Assembly: GCA_020217035.1 (NCBI GenBank)
Contig: JAIWOG010000281.1
Span: forward strand, 1 to 13,255
DNA length: 13,255 nucleotides
Source: Magnetospirillum sp.
GTDB taxonomy: Bacteria; Pseudomonadota; Alphaproteobacteria; Rhodospirillales; Magnetospirillaceae
Direction: 5' to 3'
Positions 6,636-13,255 of the stretch are shown one piece after another; the first letter of the stretch is position 1; the number at the start of each line of letters is the position of its first letter. The position numbers and the translations under genes are program-made. The notes under the pieces are model-generated. The model had not been told where the DNA came from. It saw nothing but the letters and a program-made list of their open reading frames with translations, and made no database searches.

Positions 6636-7169
6636 ATGCGCTCGATGATCTATCTGCTGCTCTTCGCAATGGGTTTGCTGACAGCATGCTCAAGCGTCCC
6701 AACACAAGACGCGCTGATGGCGGGCGTCGATGCTGTGATTCGCAAGGGGCTGATGTCCGAGGCGGAACTGCGAGAGAAATTCGATCTTTCCGAGCATGAA
6801 TTCCAGCTCTTTTCAACCATAAATAGCTATTGCTTCCGGCCAAAGACGGGCGTTGACGCCATTTCCGTGTGCGTCACGGAAGGCTTTGCGTCTCCGAAAG
6901 GGCAGGAGACTCACCTGGTGTTTCCAACTTCCCTGTGCGTCAGGCTAGAGCACTTGCAAGAGATGACCGGAGTAAGACCAACGGACGCGGTTCGTCTGAT
7001 CCATGTGCAGGACAGGCGTGGTGGTTTCCTGAAGCCGGTCGATGAAAAAGTATTTATTTACAAGACAAAGACGGGCGAGAAGGCGCAAATCACCTTCCAG
7101 GATGGCGCCCCGTGCTTGCCATCCATCTCCATCGATAAAAAGGAACGAGTGGATCCCGGCACGCGGTGA
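6636..7169 (+). CDS. Hypothetical lipoprotein, unrecognised
   Basis: A 177-residue protein with a lipoprotein signal: R2, a hydrophobic stretch (IYLLLFAMGLL) and a lipobox LTAC with C18 as the lipidated residue. S19 at the +2 position favours the outer membrane. The mature part has four more cysteines (C66, C79, C101, C160), enough for two disulfides, and no domain that I recognise. The ribosome site is GAGG extended into a run of eight G (6626-6633). The base composition is visibly less GC-rich than the flanking genes, with AT-rich stretches such as 7041-7065, which suggests later acquisition. It starts 23 bases after the response regulator stop, and may share its transcript. A hairpin-rich block follows the stop codon. 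Confidence 0.8.
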   Translation: MRSMIYLLLFAMGLLTACSSVPTQDALMAGVDAVIRKGLMSEAELREKFDLSEHEFQLFSTINSYCFRPKTGVDAISVCVTEGFASPKGQETHLVFPTSLCVRLEHLQEMTGVRPTDAVRLIHVQDRRGGFLKPVDEKVFIYKTKTGEKAQITFQDGAPCLPSISIDKKERVDPGTR

Positions 7170-7170
7170 T

Positions 7171-7181
7171 GGTCTTATTCC
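7171..7181. repeat. 11-base direct repeat, left copy
   Basis: GGTCTTATTCC occurs here, just after the lipoprotein stop codon, and again exactly 150 bases downstream at 7321-7331. The two copies bound a hairpin-rich block. Confidence 0.6.
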
Positions 7182-7186
7182 ATATC

Positions 7187-7286
7187 CCGGTGATCGAGAC
7201 CGATCACCGGCGCCCTCAGGCGGCGGGCGTGTTTCTCCGAAACACTGGCCTTCCGCGGCATAAGCCGCGCGGCGCGGTCGCGCCTA
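7187..7286. other. Cluster of five short hairpins between the lipoprotein and Mrr genes
   Basis: Perfect stems occur nearly back to back: CCGGTGATC/GATCACCGG (7187-7195/7202-7210), CGCC/GGCG (7211-7214/7219-7222, loop CTCA), GTGTTTC/GAAACAC (7229-7235/7239-7245, loop TCC), CGCGGC/GCCGCG (7254-7259/7264-7269, loop ATAA) and GGCGC/GCGCC (7271-7275/7280-7284, loop GGTC). A sixth, longer stem follows as the terminator at 7287-7323. There is no convincing ORF in this stretch. It could be a structured RNA or a small hairpin element. I do not recognise a known family. Confidence 0.6.
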
Positions 7287-7323
7287 ACCGCATCCCGATA
7301 AGTTCCTCTCATCGGGATGCGGT
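7287..7323. terminator. Bidirectional terminator-like stem-loop between convergent genes
   Basis: ACCGCATCCCGAT (7287-7299) pairs perfectly over 13 bp with ATCGGGATGCGGT (7311-7323), with an 11-base loop. It sits between the convergent lipoprotein (+) and Mrr-like (-) genes, two bases beyond the Mrr stop codon. On the plus strand CTTATT follows; on the minus strand the run is TTAGGCGC. Position and strength suggest it ends one or both transcripts. Confidence 0.65.
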
Positions 7324-7331
7324 CTTATTCC
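7321..7331. repeat. 11-base direct repeat, right copy
   Basis: This second copy of GGTCTTATTCC overlaps the last codons and the stop codon of the Mrr-like gene and the base of the stem-loop at 7287-7323. Confidence 0.6.
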
Positions 7332-8530
7332 TCGCCCATTTCCATGTCGTCCCCGGCCGGGACTTCCTCGGCGGAGCCGAATTTCTGGGCGAAGAAGCCT
7401 TCGTTCACTTCGAAAATATCCACCGTCCGGCGCGTGATCCCCACTTGGTGACGGATGCACAAATCCAGCAGCCTTTTGCCATCGATCAAGGTGATGGGCG
7501 GCATGAACAAGGCGCCCTCACGCGCCCCCTTGGGAAAGCTGCCCAGCGAGATGATGGTGCCGCGAATGGCCTTGTGATAGGGCAGGGCGCCGCGCAGCTT
7601 GTCGACGATTTCCCGCGAAATGCTGCCTTCGGTGCGTTTGACCTGCACCACTTCGGTGATTTCGGTGATGCCGAGTTGCACCCTGGCGACCACGTCCACG
7701 CCCTTGTCGCCGGTCGCCTTGGTGACCTGGATGTCCTCGTAATCCATGGCTTCCAGCAATTCCTTGACGAAATGTTCGAACTGATAAGGGTCCAACCCCA
7801 TCAGGCGGGTCTTGAAGGCGTCCAGTTGTTCGTCGTTATGGGCCTTGGCCGCTTCCATCACCGTGGTCTGTTTCGAACTGGGGGCGCCGGTGGCCGTGCT
7901 GGCAAAGCCCTTCAGCCAGGCCAGTCCCTCGGCGGTGATGGCGGTGGTGTTGCCGTCGCGGGCCACCAGCCCGCGTTCGCTGAGATTGGCGATGCGGCGG
8001 CTTAGGGTATAGGCGAAGCCGCCCGGCGTCTTGAACAGGGACACCGCCCGCATATAGTCGGACCAGGCGGGAAGCAGGTCGCCGCGTTTGCAGGGCGATC
8101 GTTCGGCGATCAGCGACAGCAGCTTGGGGATGCCCTCGACCTCGTCCAACTGGCGCACGACACCTTCGTCGTTGACCAGGAACGCCTTGCCGCGGGGCGT
8201 CATGCGGTAGATTCCGTTGACTTTTTCCAGCAAGCCGACACGGTTGATCAACAAGTACGAGCCATAAAGATGACGCGGGTTCAGCACCTTGCCGCCCTGT
8301 TCCCATATCTTGCGGGCGAAGTTCTGCACGTCGCCGCTTAGCCGTTCGGGAATCCAGCGGTCGGGATCGCTCCAATCCACCGGGTTTTGCGGGGTGCCGG
8401 TCTGGGCGTGGATGGCGGACAGCAGGTCCTTGACCAGTTTGACCGGCATGGCTTCCATGGCGCGCAGGGCGCAGCGCAACTCGGCATAGGTCATGAAAAG
8501 CGGGGCGCGGACGATGGGGGTGGTGTTCAT
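7325..8530 (-). CDS. Mrr-like restriction endonuclease (winged helix + Mrr catalytic domain)
   Basis: The N-terminal part (about 1-215) looks like the Mrr_N winged-helix DNA-binding region and contains two similar segments (GIYRMTPRGKAFL and NTTAITAEGLAWL). The C-terminal part (about 235-365) is the PD-(D/E)XK-like Mrr domain: FEHFVKELLEAMDYEDIQVTK, then TGDKGVDVV with catalytic D279, VQVKR with Q296 and K298 (the Q-x-K variant usual in Mrr), and the TIISLGSFPKGARE and ITLIDGKRLLDL segments. Mrr enzymes cleave foreign, often methylated, DNA. Three ATG codons lie in a row (8536, 8533, 8530). AAGGA precedes the first directly, so the third, six bases from it, is the best-placed start and numbering uses it. 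It begins nine bases after the stop of the methyltransferase gene, so the two share an operon and probably a defence role. Confidence 0.88.
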   Translation of the reverse strand: MNTTPIVRAPLFMTYAELRCALRAMEAMPVKLVKDLLSAIHAQTGTPQNPVDWSDPDRWIPERLSGDVQNFARKIWEQGGKVLNPRHLYGSYLLINRVGLLEKVNGIYRMTPRGKAFLVNDEGVVRQLDEVEGIPKLLSLIAERSPCKRGDLLPAWSDYMRAVSLFKTPGGFAYTLSRRIANLSERGLVARDGNTTAITAEGLAWLKGFASTATGAPSSKQTTVMEAAKAHNDEQLDAFKTRLMGLDPYQFEHFVKELLEAMDYEDIQVTKATGDKGVDVVARVQLGITEITEVVQVKRTEGSISREIVDKLRGALPYHKAIRGTIISLGSFPKGAREGALFMPPITLIDGKRLLDLCIRHQVGITRRTVDIFEVNEGFFAQKFGSAEEVPAGDDMEMGEE

Positions 8531-8539
8531 CATCATTCC

Positions 8540-9757
8540 TTAAGCGGCGTAACGGCCGTCCTCGGTGCGCCGGGCCTGGCCCATGACCACCAGGGTTTCC
8601 AACACTTCCGCCACCTTGTCGGCCCGCGCCCCCTTGAAGGCGCGGGCGATGGCGGCGGCGTCCTCGGGGGCCGCCAGCATGGTGCGCAAGGCGCGGGCCT
8701 GGTCGGGGATGGTCTTGGGCCAGGACGGCTTGGCGATCTTGCCCTTGGCCTGTTGGGCGGCGGCCATGACCAATTCGGTCTGCTGTTCGCCGGCGCCGTG
8801 CGGGGCCTGGAAGTCGGGGCGCAGCCAACGCACCAGACCCTGCTTTTCCTCGGCGGCGCGCTGATGGTTCAGCGCCACCAGGGCGACCAGGATATCGGCT
8901 TCCGCCATGTCGGCCGCCCAGCCATAGGCCTGGGCGACCAAGGCGTCCAGGCGGCGGTGCAGATCCAGCACCATGCTGGCCAGACCCTGGTCCTTGATCG
9001 TCTGGTCCTTGTCATTCAGCGCTTCGCCGCCCCGCAGCTTTTCCACCACGTTATAAAGCCCGGTCAGGGTCAGGCCGGGATGGGCCGCCATCTGCCGCTT
9101 GCGCAAAGCGTCCAGTTCCTCGGCCAGATCGGCGATGGCCTGGCGTTGCGAGGGCGTGGCGACGGGGAAGGGGTATTTGTCGAAACAGGCGGATTTGACA
9201 TAGACCGGGTCGTTGCCCACCCCCAAGCGTCCGCCCGCCGCCAAGGCCCAGGCGACATGGATGCGGCTGGACAGCACCCCCAGGGCATAGGCGTCGTCCA
9301 TGGCGATGGCCACCAACTTGTTGTCGGGGCGGGTGCCGCCATCGACAAAGGTGAACAGCCGATGCTTGGCGGTTTCCACCGTGGCGATGAAGCGGGGCAG
9401 GCCGGCCAGGGCTTTGCGCAATTCTTGGCGGGGTTTCCCAAAAAGCCACCAGAACTTAGCATATTGTGCCGCGTCCGGGGTGCGGTTGCCTTTGCTTTCC
9501 CTTTCCCCCTTCACCCGTTCCAACACCCATTGATAGACCTGGGGGAAACGCTGGCGAACCTCCGTTTCTGCCAGGCCGAACAGATCGATGACCAGGACGC
9601 CCCGGCTGTTGCCGGTCAAATCCTTGCCGTTCAAAATAGGGGCGGATATGGTCGCCCAGTCCCGGCACCTGGCCCAGCCCCAACTGGGCGGCCTGGTCCG
9701 GGGTGACGATGAAGCCGGAACCATGCAGCTTGACCCCTGGCGAACATAGCTTGTCAT
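8540..9757 (-). CDS. C-terminal part of frameshifted MmeI-like restriction-methyltransferase (target recognition and C-terminal domains)
   Basis: From about 9632 down to the stop at 8540 this frame continues the MmeI-like protein: LNGKDLTGNSRGVLVIDLFGL, then the family block KFWWLFGKPRQELRKALAGLPRFIATVETAKHR, DNKLVAIAMDDAYALGVLSSRIHVAWALAAGGRLGVGNDPVYVKSACFDKYPFP, which belongs to the target-recognition and C-terminal regions. A helical tail ends in a small winged-helix-like segment (KVAEVLETLVVMGQARRTEDGRYAA). The frame formally opens at an ATG at 9757, but its first 38 or so residues are a wrong-frame reading of the upstream part and resemble no protein. So this is either the severed 3' part of one gene, or it is reached by +1 frameshifting or internal re-initiation. 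The Mrr-like gene starts nine bases or less after the stop. Confidence 0.85.
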   Translation of the reverse strand: MTSYVRQGSSCMVPASSSPRTRPPSWGWARCRDWATISAPILNGKDLTGNSRGVLVIDLFGLAETEVRQRFPQVYQWVLERVKGERESKGNRTPDAAQYAKFWWLFGKPRQELRKALAGLPRFIATVETAKHRLFTFVDGGTRPDNKLVAIAMDDAYALGVLSSRIHVAWALAAGGRLGVGNDPVYVKSACFDKYPFPVATPSQRQAIADLAEELDALRKRQMAAHPGLTLTGLYNVVEKLRGGEALNDKDQTIKDQGLASMVLDLHRRLDALVAQAYGWAADMAEADILVALVALNHQRAAEEKQGLVRWLRPDFQAPHGAGEQQTELVMAAAQQAKGKIAKPSWPKTIPDQARALRTMLAAPEDAAAIARAFKGARADKVAEVLETLVVMGQARRTEDGRYAA

Positions 9758-12017
9758 TGGCTTGTAAGGGCACGGCCGAGGGGATATTGGCGCCGATCTT
9801 CAGATCGGAATGGATTTTGCCGTTGCGTGTGTCGAATTCCACCAGCGCCGCGTCGCCATCGCCGGCACGTTCGGCGACCACCCGCGACAATTGGCCATCG
9901 GCTTCGCCCTGTTGGCCGACGCTCATGGCCACCCGGACCGCCGCCGCGTCGCGGATGCCGGCTTCCTCCAGCGCCTTGACCCAGGGATGGTCGGGGATGG
10001 CGAAAACCAGGGACAGGGGTGGTTTGCCGTTCAGATGGTGTTCCACCACCCGGCGGCTGAAGGTTTGCGGCAGGGAATTGGTGGTGATGAAGCCGAAGCG
10101 GGTGGTGTGGCCGTCGCGCACCGCTTGCGCCGCGCGGTCCCACCAATACATGACGAAGTCGATGGAATTGGGCAGATGCGGGTGGGTTTCCCACAGCGCC
10201 TGGGCCATGCCTTCGCCCAGTTCCTGCTGCAAATCCTTGCCGCCGATGAAGGGCGGGTTGCCGACGATGAAATCGGCCTTTGGCCACGGCGCCAGACGGG
10301 GGGCGACAAAGCGCAGCACCGGCACTTGCGCCTTGGCATCGGGGATTTCGCGCCCGGTCACCAGATCGGTGGTGACGCTGATGCCGTCCCAGCGGGTCTT
10401 GGGGCGGCCATCGTCGTCCATCACCGGCTCGGCCCGGTCGTATTGCAAAAGGGCGTCCTGGCAGCGGATGTTCTTGAAATTGCGCAGCACCGGCTGGGCC
10501 GGCATCACCTTGCCGCGGGTGCGGAAGTGCCATTGCAGATAGCCGATCCACAGCACCAGCTCGGCGATGGCGGCGGCGCGGGGATTGATTTCCAGCCCCA
10601 GGAACTGGTGCGGGTCGACAGAGTGGCGTTCCAGTTCCAGCAGGCCCTGGTCTTCGTGCAGCTTGTCGGTCAGGAAGTCCAGCACCTCGCCTTCCAGGCG
10701 CTTCATGTGTTCCAGGGTCACGTACAGGAAATTGCCGGTGCCACAGGCCGGGTCCAGCACCCGGATGTCACACAGGCGTTGGTGGAAGGTCTTGACCGCG
10801 CGGGCGGCGGCCTCCAGGTCACCGCGTGCCGCCAGGGTGATGGCCTCGGCCTGGGCATCTTGCCAATCATGGCGCAGGGGCTCGATCACTGTTGGCAGGA
10901 CCAGGCGTTCCACATAGGCCCGCGGGGTGTAATGCGCGCCCAATTTGTGGCGTTCGCGCACGTTCAGGGCGCGTTCCACCAAAGTGCCGAAAATCGCCGG
11001 TTCCACTTGGCTCCAATCGGCGCTGGCGGCATCCAGCAACAGTTTGACCTGATGGGCGTTCAGTTCCAGCGCCGCTGAATCGGCGAACAAGCCGCCGTTG
11101 AAATGCGGCACATGGGCGTCAAGCGCCGCCGAATAGCCGCCATGGTTCATGGCCGCCCAGATTTCCTCGGTGCCGGGTCGAAAGCCCGCTGGATTCTTCA
11201 CCCATCCCGCCAGCTTGGCCTTGAAGCTGTCGGCGGGCAGCAATTCCACGTCTTCGGCGAACATGGTGAACAGACAGCGCATCAAAAAGCCCGCCACCCG
11301 TTCCGGGGTGTGGTTTTCTTCCAAAGACTTGGCCAGTTCGGCCAGACGGGCGGCGATGTCGCGGGTGACGCGGGCGGCGCGTTTGGTGGCGTCCAGCGCT
11401 TGCGGGTCGGTCCAGATCAGCCGCAGGGTTTCGCGGATGTCGGCGCGGTCCAAATCCGCCAGCTTGATGCGGAACGAGCTGGAATCGGGGAAATGGGTGT
11501 AATGCTTGCCGGTGCCGGAAAAGTCGGCGTACAGCTCGAACACATGGCCGATATCGGCGACGATCAAAAAGGGCGGCCAACCTTCCTCGGACGGCAACGC
11601 CTTGGCATAGCTTTCGGCTTGGCCGCGGGCGCGCACCATGGCGTCGTCCCATCCCCTGGTGCCCCTTACCGCCGTCCCCTTCTTCAGTTTGCTGGTGGCC
11701 GAACCGGTGCCGCCCAACAACGGCAATTGCTCGGGCGGGGTTTGGTCGCTGCCTTGCTTGGCTTCCAGAACGAAACAGCCGCGTTTGTAAAGGTCGATGC
11801 GTCCGACTGAAGTGCTGCCATCGGGATGATGAAAGGTGACACCGCGCTCGAACACATAGGCGTTGTGACGGTCGTCGGCATGGGCGGGGTCCGGGCGTCG
11901 GACGCCCAGCAAGTCGCACAATTCATGCAAAAAAGGCTGGCAATTGGCTCGTTCGGCCGCAGAGGACACGCCCCAGCGCGAAACGAAGGCCGCGATGTCG
12001 GTGGAGATGTCGGTCAT
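9456..12017 (-). CDS. N-terminal part of frameshifted MmeI-like (type IIL) restriction-methyltransferase
   Basis: Residues 1 to 795 are genuine; the last 58 (after PYF) are out of frame. The N-terminal nuclease has D75, then nine residues, then E85-A-K87, the same D-x9-E-x-K spacing as in MmeI. A helical spacer follows, with GAHYTPR at 360-366. The methyltransferase has motif I LDPACGTGNF (421-430), GLEINPRAAAIAEL (474-487) and motif IV NPPF (587-590), typical of N6-adenine methylation. In one polypeptide such enzymes methylate their own site and cut a short distance away. The target recognition region continues in another frame (8540-9632), so a full protein would be about 1158 residues. The gene begins 95 bases from the 3' end of tRNA-Thr. 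The ribosome site is weak (TTGGGG) and no good promoter was found upstream. Without the second part, sequence recognition should be lost. Confidence 0.88.
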   Translation of the reverse strand: MTDISTDIAAFVSRWGVSSAAERANCQPFLHELCDLLGVRRPDPAHADDRHNAYVFERGVTFHHPDGSTSVGRIDLYKRGCFVLEAKQGSDQTPPEQLPLLGGTGSATSKLKKGTAVRGTRGWDDAMVRARGQAESYAKALPSEEGWPPFLIVADIGHVFELYADFSGTGKHYTHFPDSSSFRIKLADLDRADIRETLRLIWTDPQALDATKRAARVTRDIAARLAELAKSLEENHTPERVAGFLMRCLFTMFAEDVELLPADSFKAKLAGWVKNPAGFRPGTEEIWAAMNHGGYSAALDAHVPHFNGGLFADSAALELNAHQVKLLLDAASADWSQVEPAIFGTLVERALNVRERHKLGAHYTPRAYVERLVLPTVIEPLRHDWQDAQAEAITLAARGDLEAAARAVKTFHQRLCDIRVLDPACGTGNFLYVTLEHMKRLEGEVLDFLTDKLHEDQGLLELERHSVDPHQFLGLEINPRAAAIAELVLWIGYLQWHFRTRGKVMPAQPVLRNFKNIRCQDALLQYDRAEPVMDDDGRPKTRWDGISVTTDLVTGREIPDAKAQVPVLRFVAPRLAPWPKADFIVGNPPFIGGKDLQQELGEGMAQALWETHPHLPNSIDFVMYWWDRAAQAVRDGHTTRFGFITTNSLPQTFSRRVVEHHLNGKPPLSLVFAIPDHPWVKALEEAGIRDAAAVRVAMSVGQQGEADGQLSRVVAERAGDGDAALVEFDTRNGKIHSDLKIGANIPSAVPLQANDKLCSPGVKLHGSGFIVTPDQAAQLGLGQVPGLGDHIRPYFERQGFDRQQPGRPGHRSVRPGRNGGSPAFPPGLSMGVGTGEGGKGKQRQPHPGRGTIC
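9633..9636 (-). other. Frameshift site within the MmeI-like gene
   Basis: On the minus strand the sequence reads CCC TAT TTT GAA CGG. Removing one base from the TTTT run (AAAA at 9633-9636 on the plus strand) gives P-Y-L-N-G-K-D-L, which restores a continuous protein across the two frames. The run is short, so slippage is possible but not strongly favoured. Confidence 0.8.
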
Positions 12018-12112
12018 TGCCCCAAAATTCGCCCTGAGACCACAAAACAGGTGCTGACCTTATCGTCTCCGCAACCGGAAGTCACCGGGCTTCGTGTGGT
12101 TCCAGGTAAGGT

Positions 12113-12188
12113 TGGTGCCGGCTACAGGGTTCGAACCCGTGACCCCCTGATTACAAATCAGGTGCTCTACCAGCTGAGCTAAGCCGGC
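12113..12188 (-). tRNA. tRNA-Thr (anticodon TGT)
   Basis: A complete 76-base cloverleaf with encoded CCA. The acceptor stem is GCCGGCT/AGCCGGC, the D-arm is GCTC/GAGC, the anticodon stem is CCTGA/TCAGG with loop TTTGTAA (anticodon at 12155-12153), and the T-loop is TTCGAAC. It reads ACA codons (and other ACN by wobble). It begins 24 bases after the rlmB stop on the same strand and may be processed from that transcript. Its 3' end marks the edge of the restriction block. Confidence 0.98.
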
Positions 12189-12212
12189 CCGCCTTGGTGG
12201 GCGAGGGGGAAA

Positions 12213-13058
12213 TTAGTGTGAAGCGGGCTGGCCTGCAAGGTCTTGATCGCGGGCCAGTTCGTAAAGGGCGATGGCGGCGGCGTTGGAGACGTTCAGGCTT
12301 TCCACCAAGGGGCTGATGGGCAGTTTGACCAGATGGTCGCAATGTTCGCGGGTCAGGCGGCGCAGCCCTTCGCCTTCCGCGCCCATGACCAGGGCGATCT
12401 TGCCGGTCAGCTTGGCCTGGGCGATGGTCTGCGTCGCCTCTCCGGCCAGTCCGGCCGTCCAGAACCCGGCATCCTTCAACTGTTCCAGGGCGCGGACCAT
12501 GTTGGTGACGCGCACCAGCGGCATCACTTCCAGGGCGCCGCTGGCCGATTTGGCCAAGGTGCCGGTCTCTTCCGGCGAATGGCGGTCGGGAACGACCACC
12601 GCCAAGGCGCCGAAGGCGGCAGCGCTGCGCAGGATGGCGCCCACATTGTGGGGGTCGGTGACCTGGTCCAGCAGCATCACCACCGCGTGGTCGCGGCCTT
12701 GGGCCAGCCTGGCGATATCCTCGATGCCGGGACTGTCCAGGTGCTCGACCAGGGCGGCGATACCCTGGTGCACGGCGCCGGGCGGAAGCAGGGAATCCAG
12801 GTCGCGGCGGTCCATCACTTCTTCGCCGGGCAGCGGGCGTTGGGCGCGGCTCTTCATGATGCCCGGCGCGTGGGTCTTCAGCGCCTCGGCGGTGGCGACG
12901 ATGCGGCGCACTTTTCGGGCCGGGTTGGCCAGCGCCGCCAGCACGGCGTGGGTTCCGAACAGCCACAACTGGTTGCCGGGCAGGCGGGCGGGGCGGTCGG
13001 CGGGCTTGGCGTGATCGCGTTTACCCTTGGGTTTTTGGCGGAAATCCCGGTTGTTCAT
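12213..13058 (-). CDS. rlmB: 23S rRNA (guanosine-2'-O-)-methyltransferase RlmB (SpoU/TrmH family)
   Basis: A 281-residue SPOUT methyltransferase. A basic, probably disordered N-terminal extension (1-28) precedes the L30e-like substrate-binding domain (about 31-108, LWLFGTHAVLAALANP). The catalytic domain has all three SpoU motifs: motif 1 DQVTDPHNVGAILRSAAAFG (131-150, with N138 and R144), motif 2 LVMGAEGEGL (223-232), and motif 3 ISPLVESLNVSNAAAIALYE (248-267). RlmB methylates the 2'-OH of G2251 (E. coli numbering) in the peptidyl-transferase P loop of 23S rRNA. The start has AAGGAG six bases upstream. It is longer than E. coli RlmB (243 residues), chiefly through the N-terminal tail. It is divergent from tRNA-Tyr and followed by tRNA-Thr, a translation cluster. 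Other TrmH-family methyltransferases share these motifs, so the exact target is inferred. Confidence 0.92.
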   Translation of the reverse strand: MNNRDFRQKPKGKRDHAKPADRPARLPGNQLWLFGTHAVLAALANPARKVRRIVATAEALKTHAPGIMKSRAQRPLPGEEVMDRRDLDSLLPPGAVHQGIAALVEHLDSPGIEDIARLAQGRDHAVVMLLDQVTDPHNVGAILRSAAAFGALAVVVPDRHSPEETGTLAKSASGALEVMPLVRVTNMVRALEQLKDAGFWTAGLAGEATQTIAQAKLTGKIALVMGAEGEGLRRLTREHCDHLVKLPISPLVESLNVSNAAAIALYELARDQDLAGQPASH

Positions 13059-13078
13059 GACGTCTCCTTGTCTTCCAT

Positions 13079-13107
13079 GGTTTAGCCTTCGTTTTTCGAG
13101 TTGACAA
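13079..13107 (-). promoter_or_regulatory. Candidate rlmB promoter
   Basis: On the minus strand TTGTCA (13107-13102, 5/6), a 17-base spacer and TAAACC (13084-13079, 3/6) precede the rlmB start. Its -35 box overlaps that of the tRNA-Tyr promoter on the opposite strand. Confidence 0.4.
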
Positions 13108-13128
13108 GGGCGCGAAAATCTCGATATT
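13101..13128 (+). promoter_or_regulatory. Promoter of tRNA-Tyr
   Basis: Consensus TTGACA (13101-13106), a 16-base spacer and GATATT (13123-13128, 4/6) lie upstream of tRNA-Tyr. Transcription would start near 13135, giving a short leader that holds a 6-bp hairpin (CCCGGC/GCCGGG, 13145-13150/13157-13162). Confidence 0.6.
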
Positions 13129-13170
13129 TGCGCTCTCCCGTCACCCCGGCCTCACCGCCGGGAACGGCGT

Positions 13171-13255
13171 GGAGGGGTGGCCGAGCGGTCAATGGCAGCA
13201 GACTGTAAATCTGCCGACGGTAGTCTACGTTGGTTCGAATCCAACCCCCTCCACC
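13171..13255 (+). tRNA. tRNA-Tyr (anticodon GTA), cut by the window edge one base before the end of CCA
   Basis: Class II tRNA with acceptor stem GGAGGGG/CCCCTCC, anticodon stem GCAGA/TCTGC with loop CTGTAAA (anticodon GTA at 13205-13207), a long variable arm, and T-stem GTTGG/CCAAC with loop TTCGAAT. The discriminator A is at 13253 and the window stops after CC. In many alphaproteobacteria this tRNA heads a cluster with tRNA-Gly, tuf and tRNA-Trp, which may lie to the right. Confidence 0.97.

Noticed and set aside
7187-7323. A CRISPR array or integron attC site.
   Set aside because: The stems differ from each other in sequence and length, there are no regular repeats with spacers, no cas genes and no integrase, and the core-site motifs of attC are not evident.
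9456-9757. Programmed +1 ribosomal frameshift joining the two parts of the MmeI-like gene.
   Set aside because: The site (TAT TTT GAA) has no in-frame stop, rare-codon pause or clear stimulatory structure, so a plain indel or sequencing error is simpler. Kept only as an option to test.

Overview
The window is GC-rich, with dense genes and codon use of an alphaproteobacterium. The mix of genes (a REC/PP2C partner-switching regulator, CbiD plus CobK, a DEAD-box helicase with a DbpA domain, RlmB next to tRNA-Tyr) fits the Rhodospirillales, possibly a Magnetospirillum-like organism. That placement is an inference from gene content and style, not a database match.

Left part (1-3684). A response regulator with an RsbW-like ATPase, a receiver domain and a PP2C-type phosphatase runs off the left edge on the minus strand. 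It is divergent from a small STAS-domain protein, so together they form a SypE/SypA-like partner-switching pair. Next come two corrin-ring genes in tail-to-tail arrangement, cbiD (+) and cobK/cbiJ (-), whose stop codons overlap.

Middle part (3685-7324). A 247-base gap holds a near-consensus promoter, a strong hairpin and a terminator-like stem-loop, which may be a small RNA or a regulated leader. It precedes a DEAD-box RNA helicase, followed 11 bases later by a PhnA-type zinc-ribbon protein. Then come a stand-alone Rcp-type response regulator, an unrecognised lipoprotein whose base composition is visibly less GC-rich, and a 150-base intergenic block packed with hairpins and bounded by an 11-base direct repeat.

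Right part (7325-12112). A minus-strand defence operon encodes an MmeI-like enzyme (PD-(D/E)XK nuclease plus adenine methyltransferase), split into two frames by one extra base, followed by an Mrr-like restriction endonuclease. The block abuts the 3' end of tRNA-Thr(TGT), a common insertion point for acquired DNA.

Right edge (12113-13255). tRNA-Thr lies just downstream of rlmB (23S rRNA 2'-O-methyltransferase). Divergent from rlmB is tRNA-Tyr(GTA), with its own consensus promoter, cut one base short of its CCA end. This edge looks like core translation genes; the stretch from about 6613 to 12112 looks like accessory DNA.
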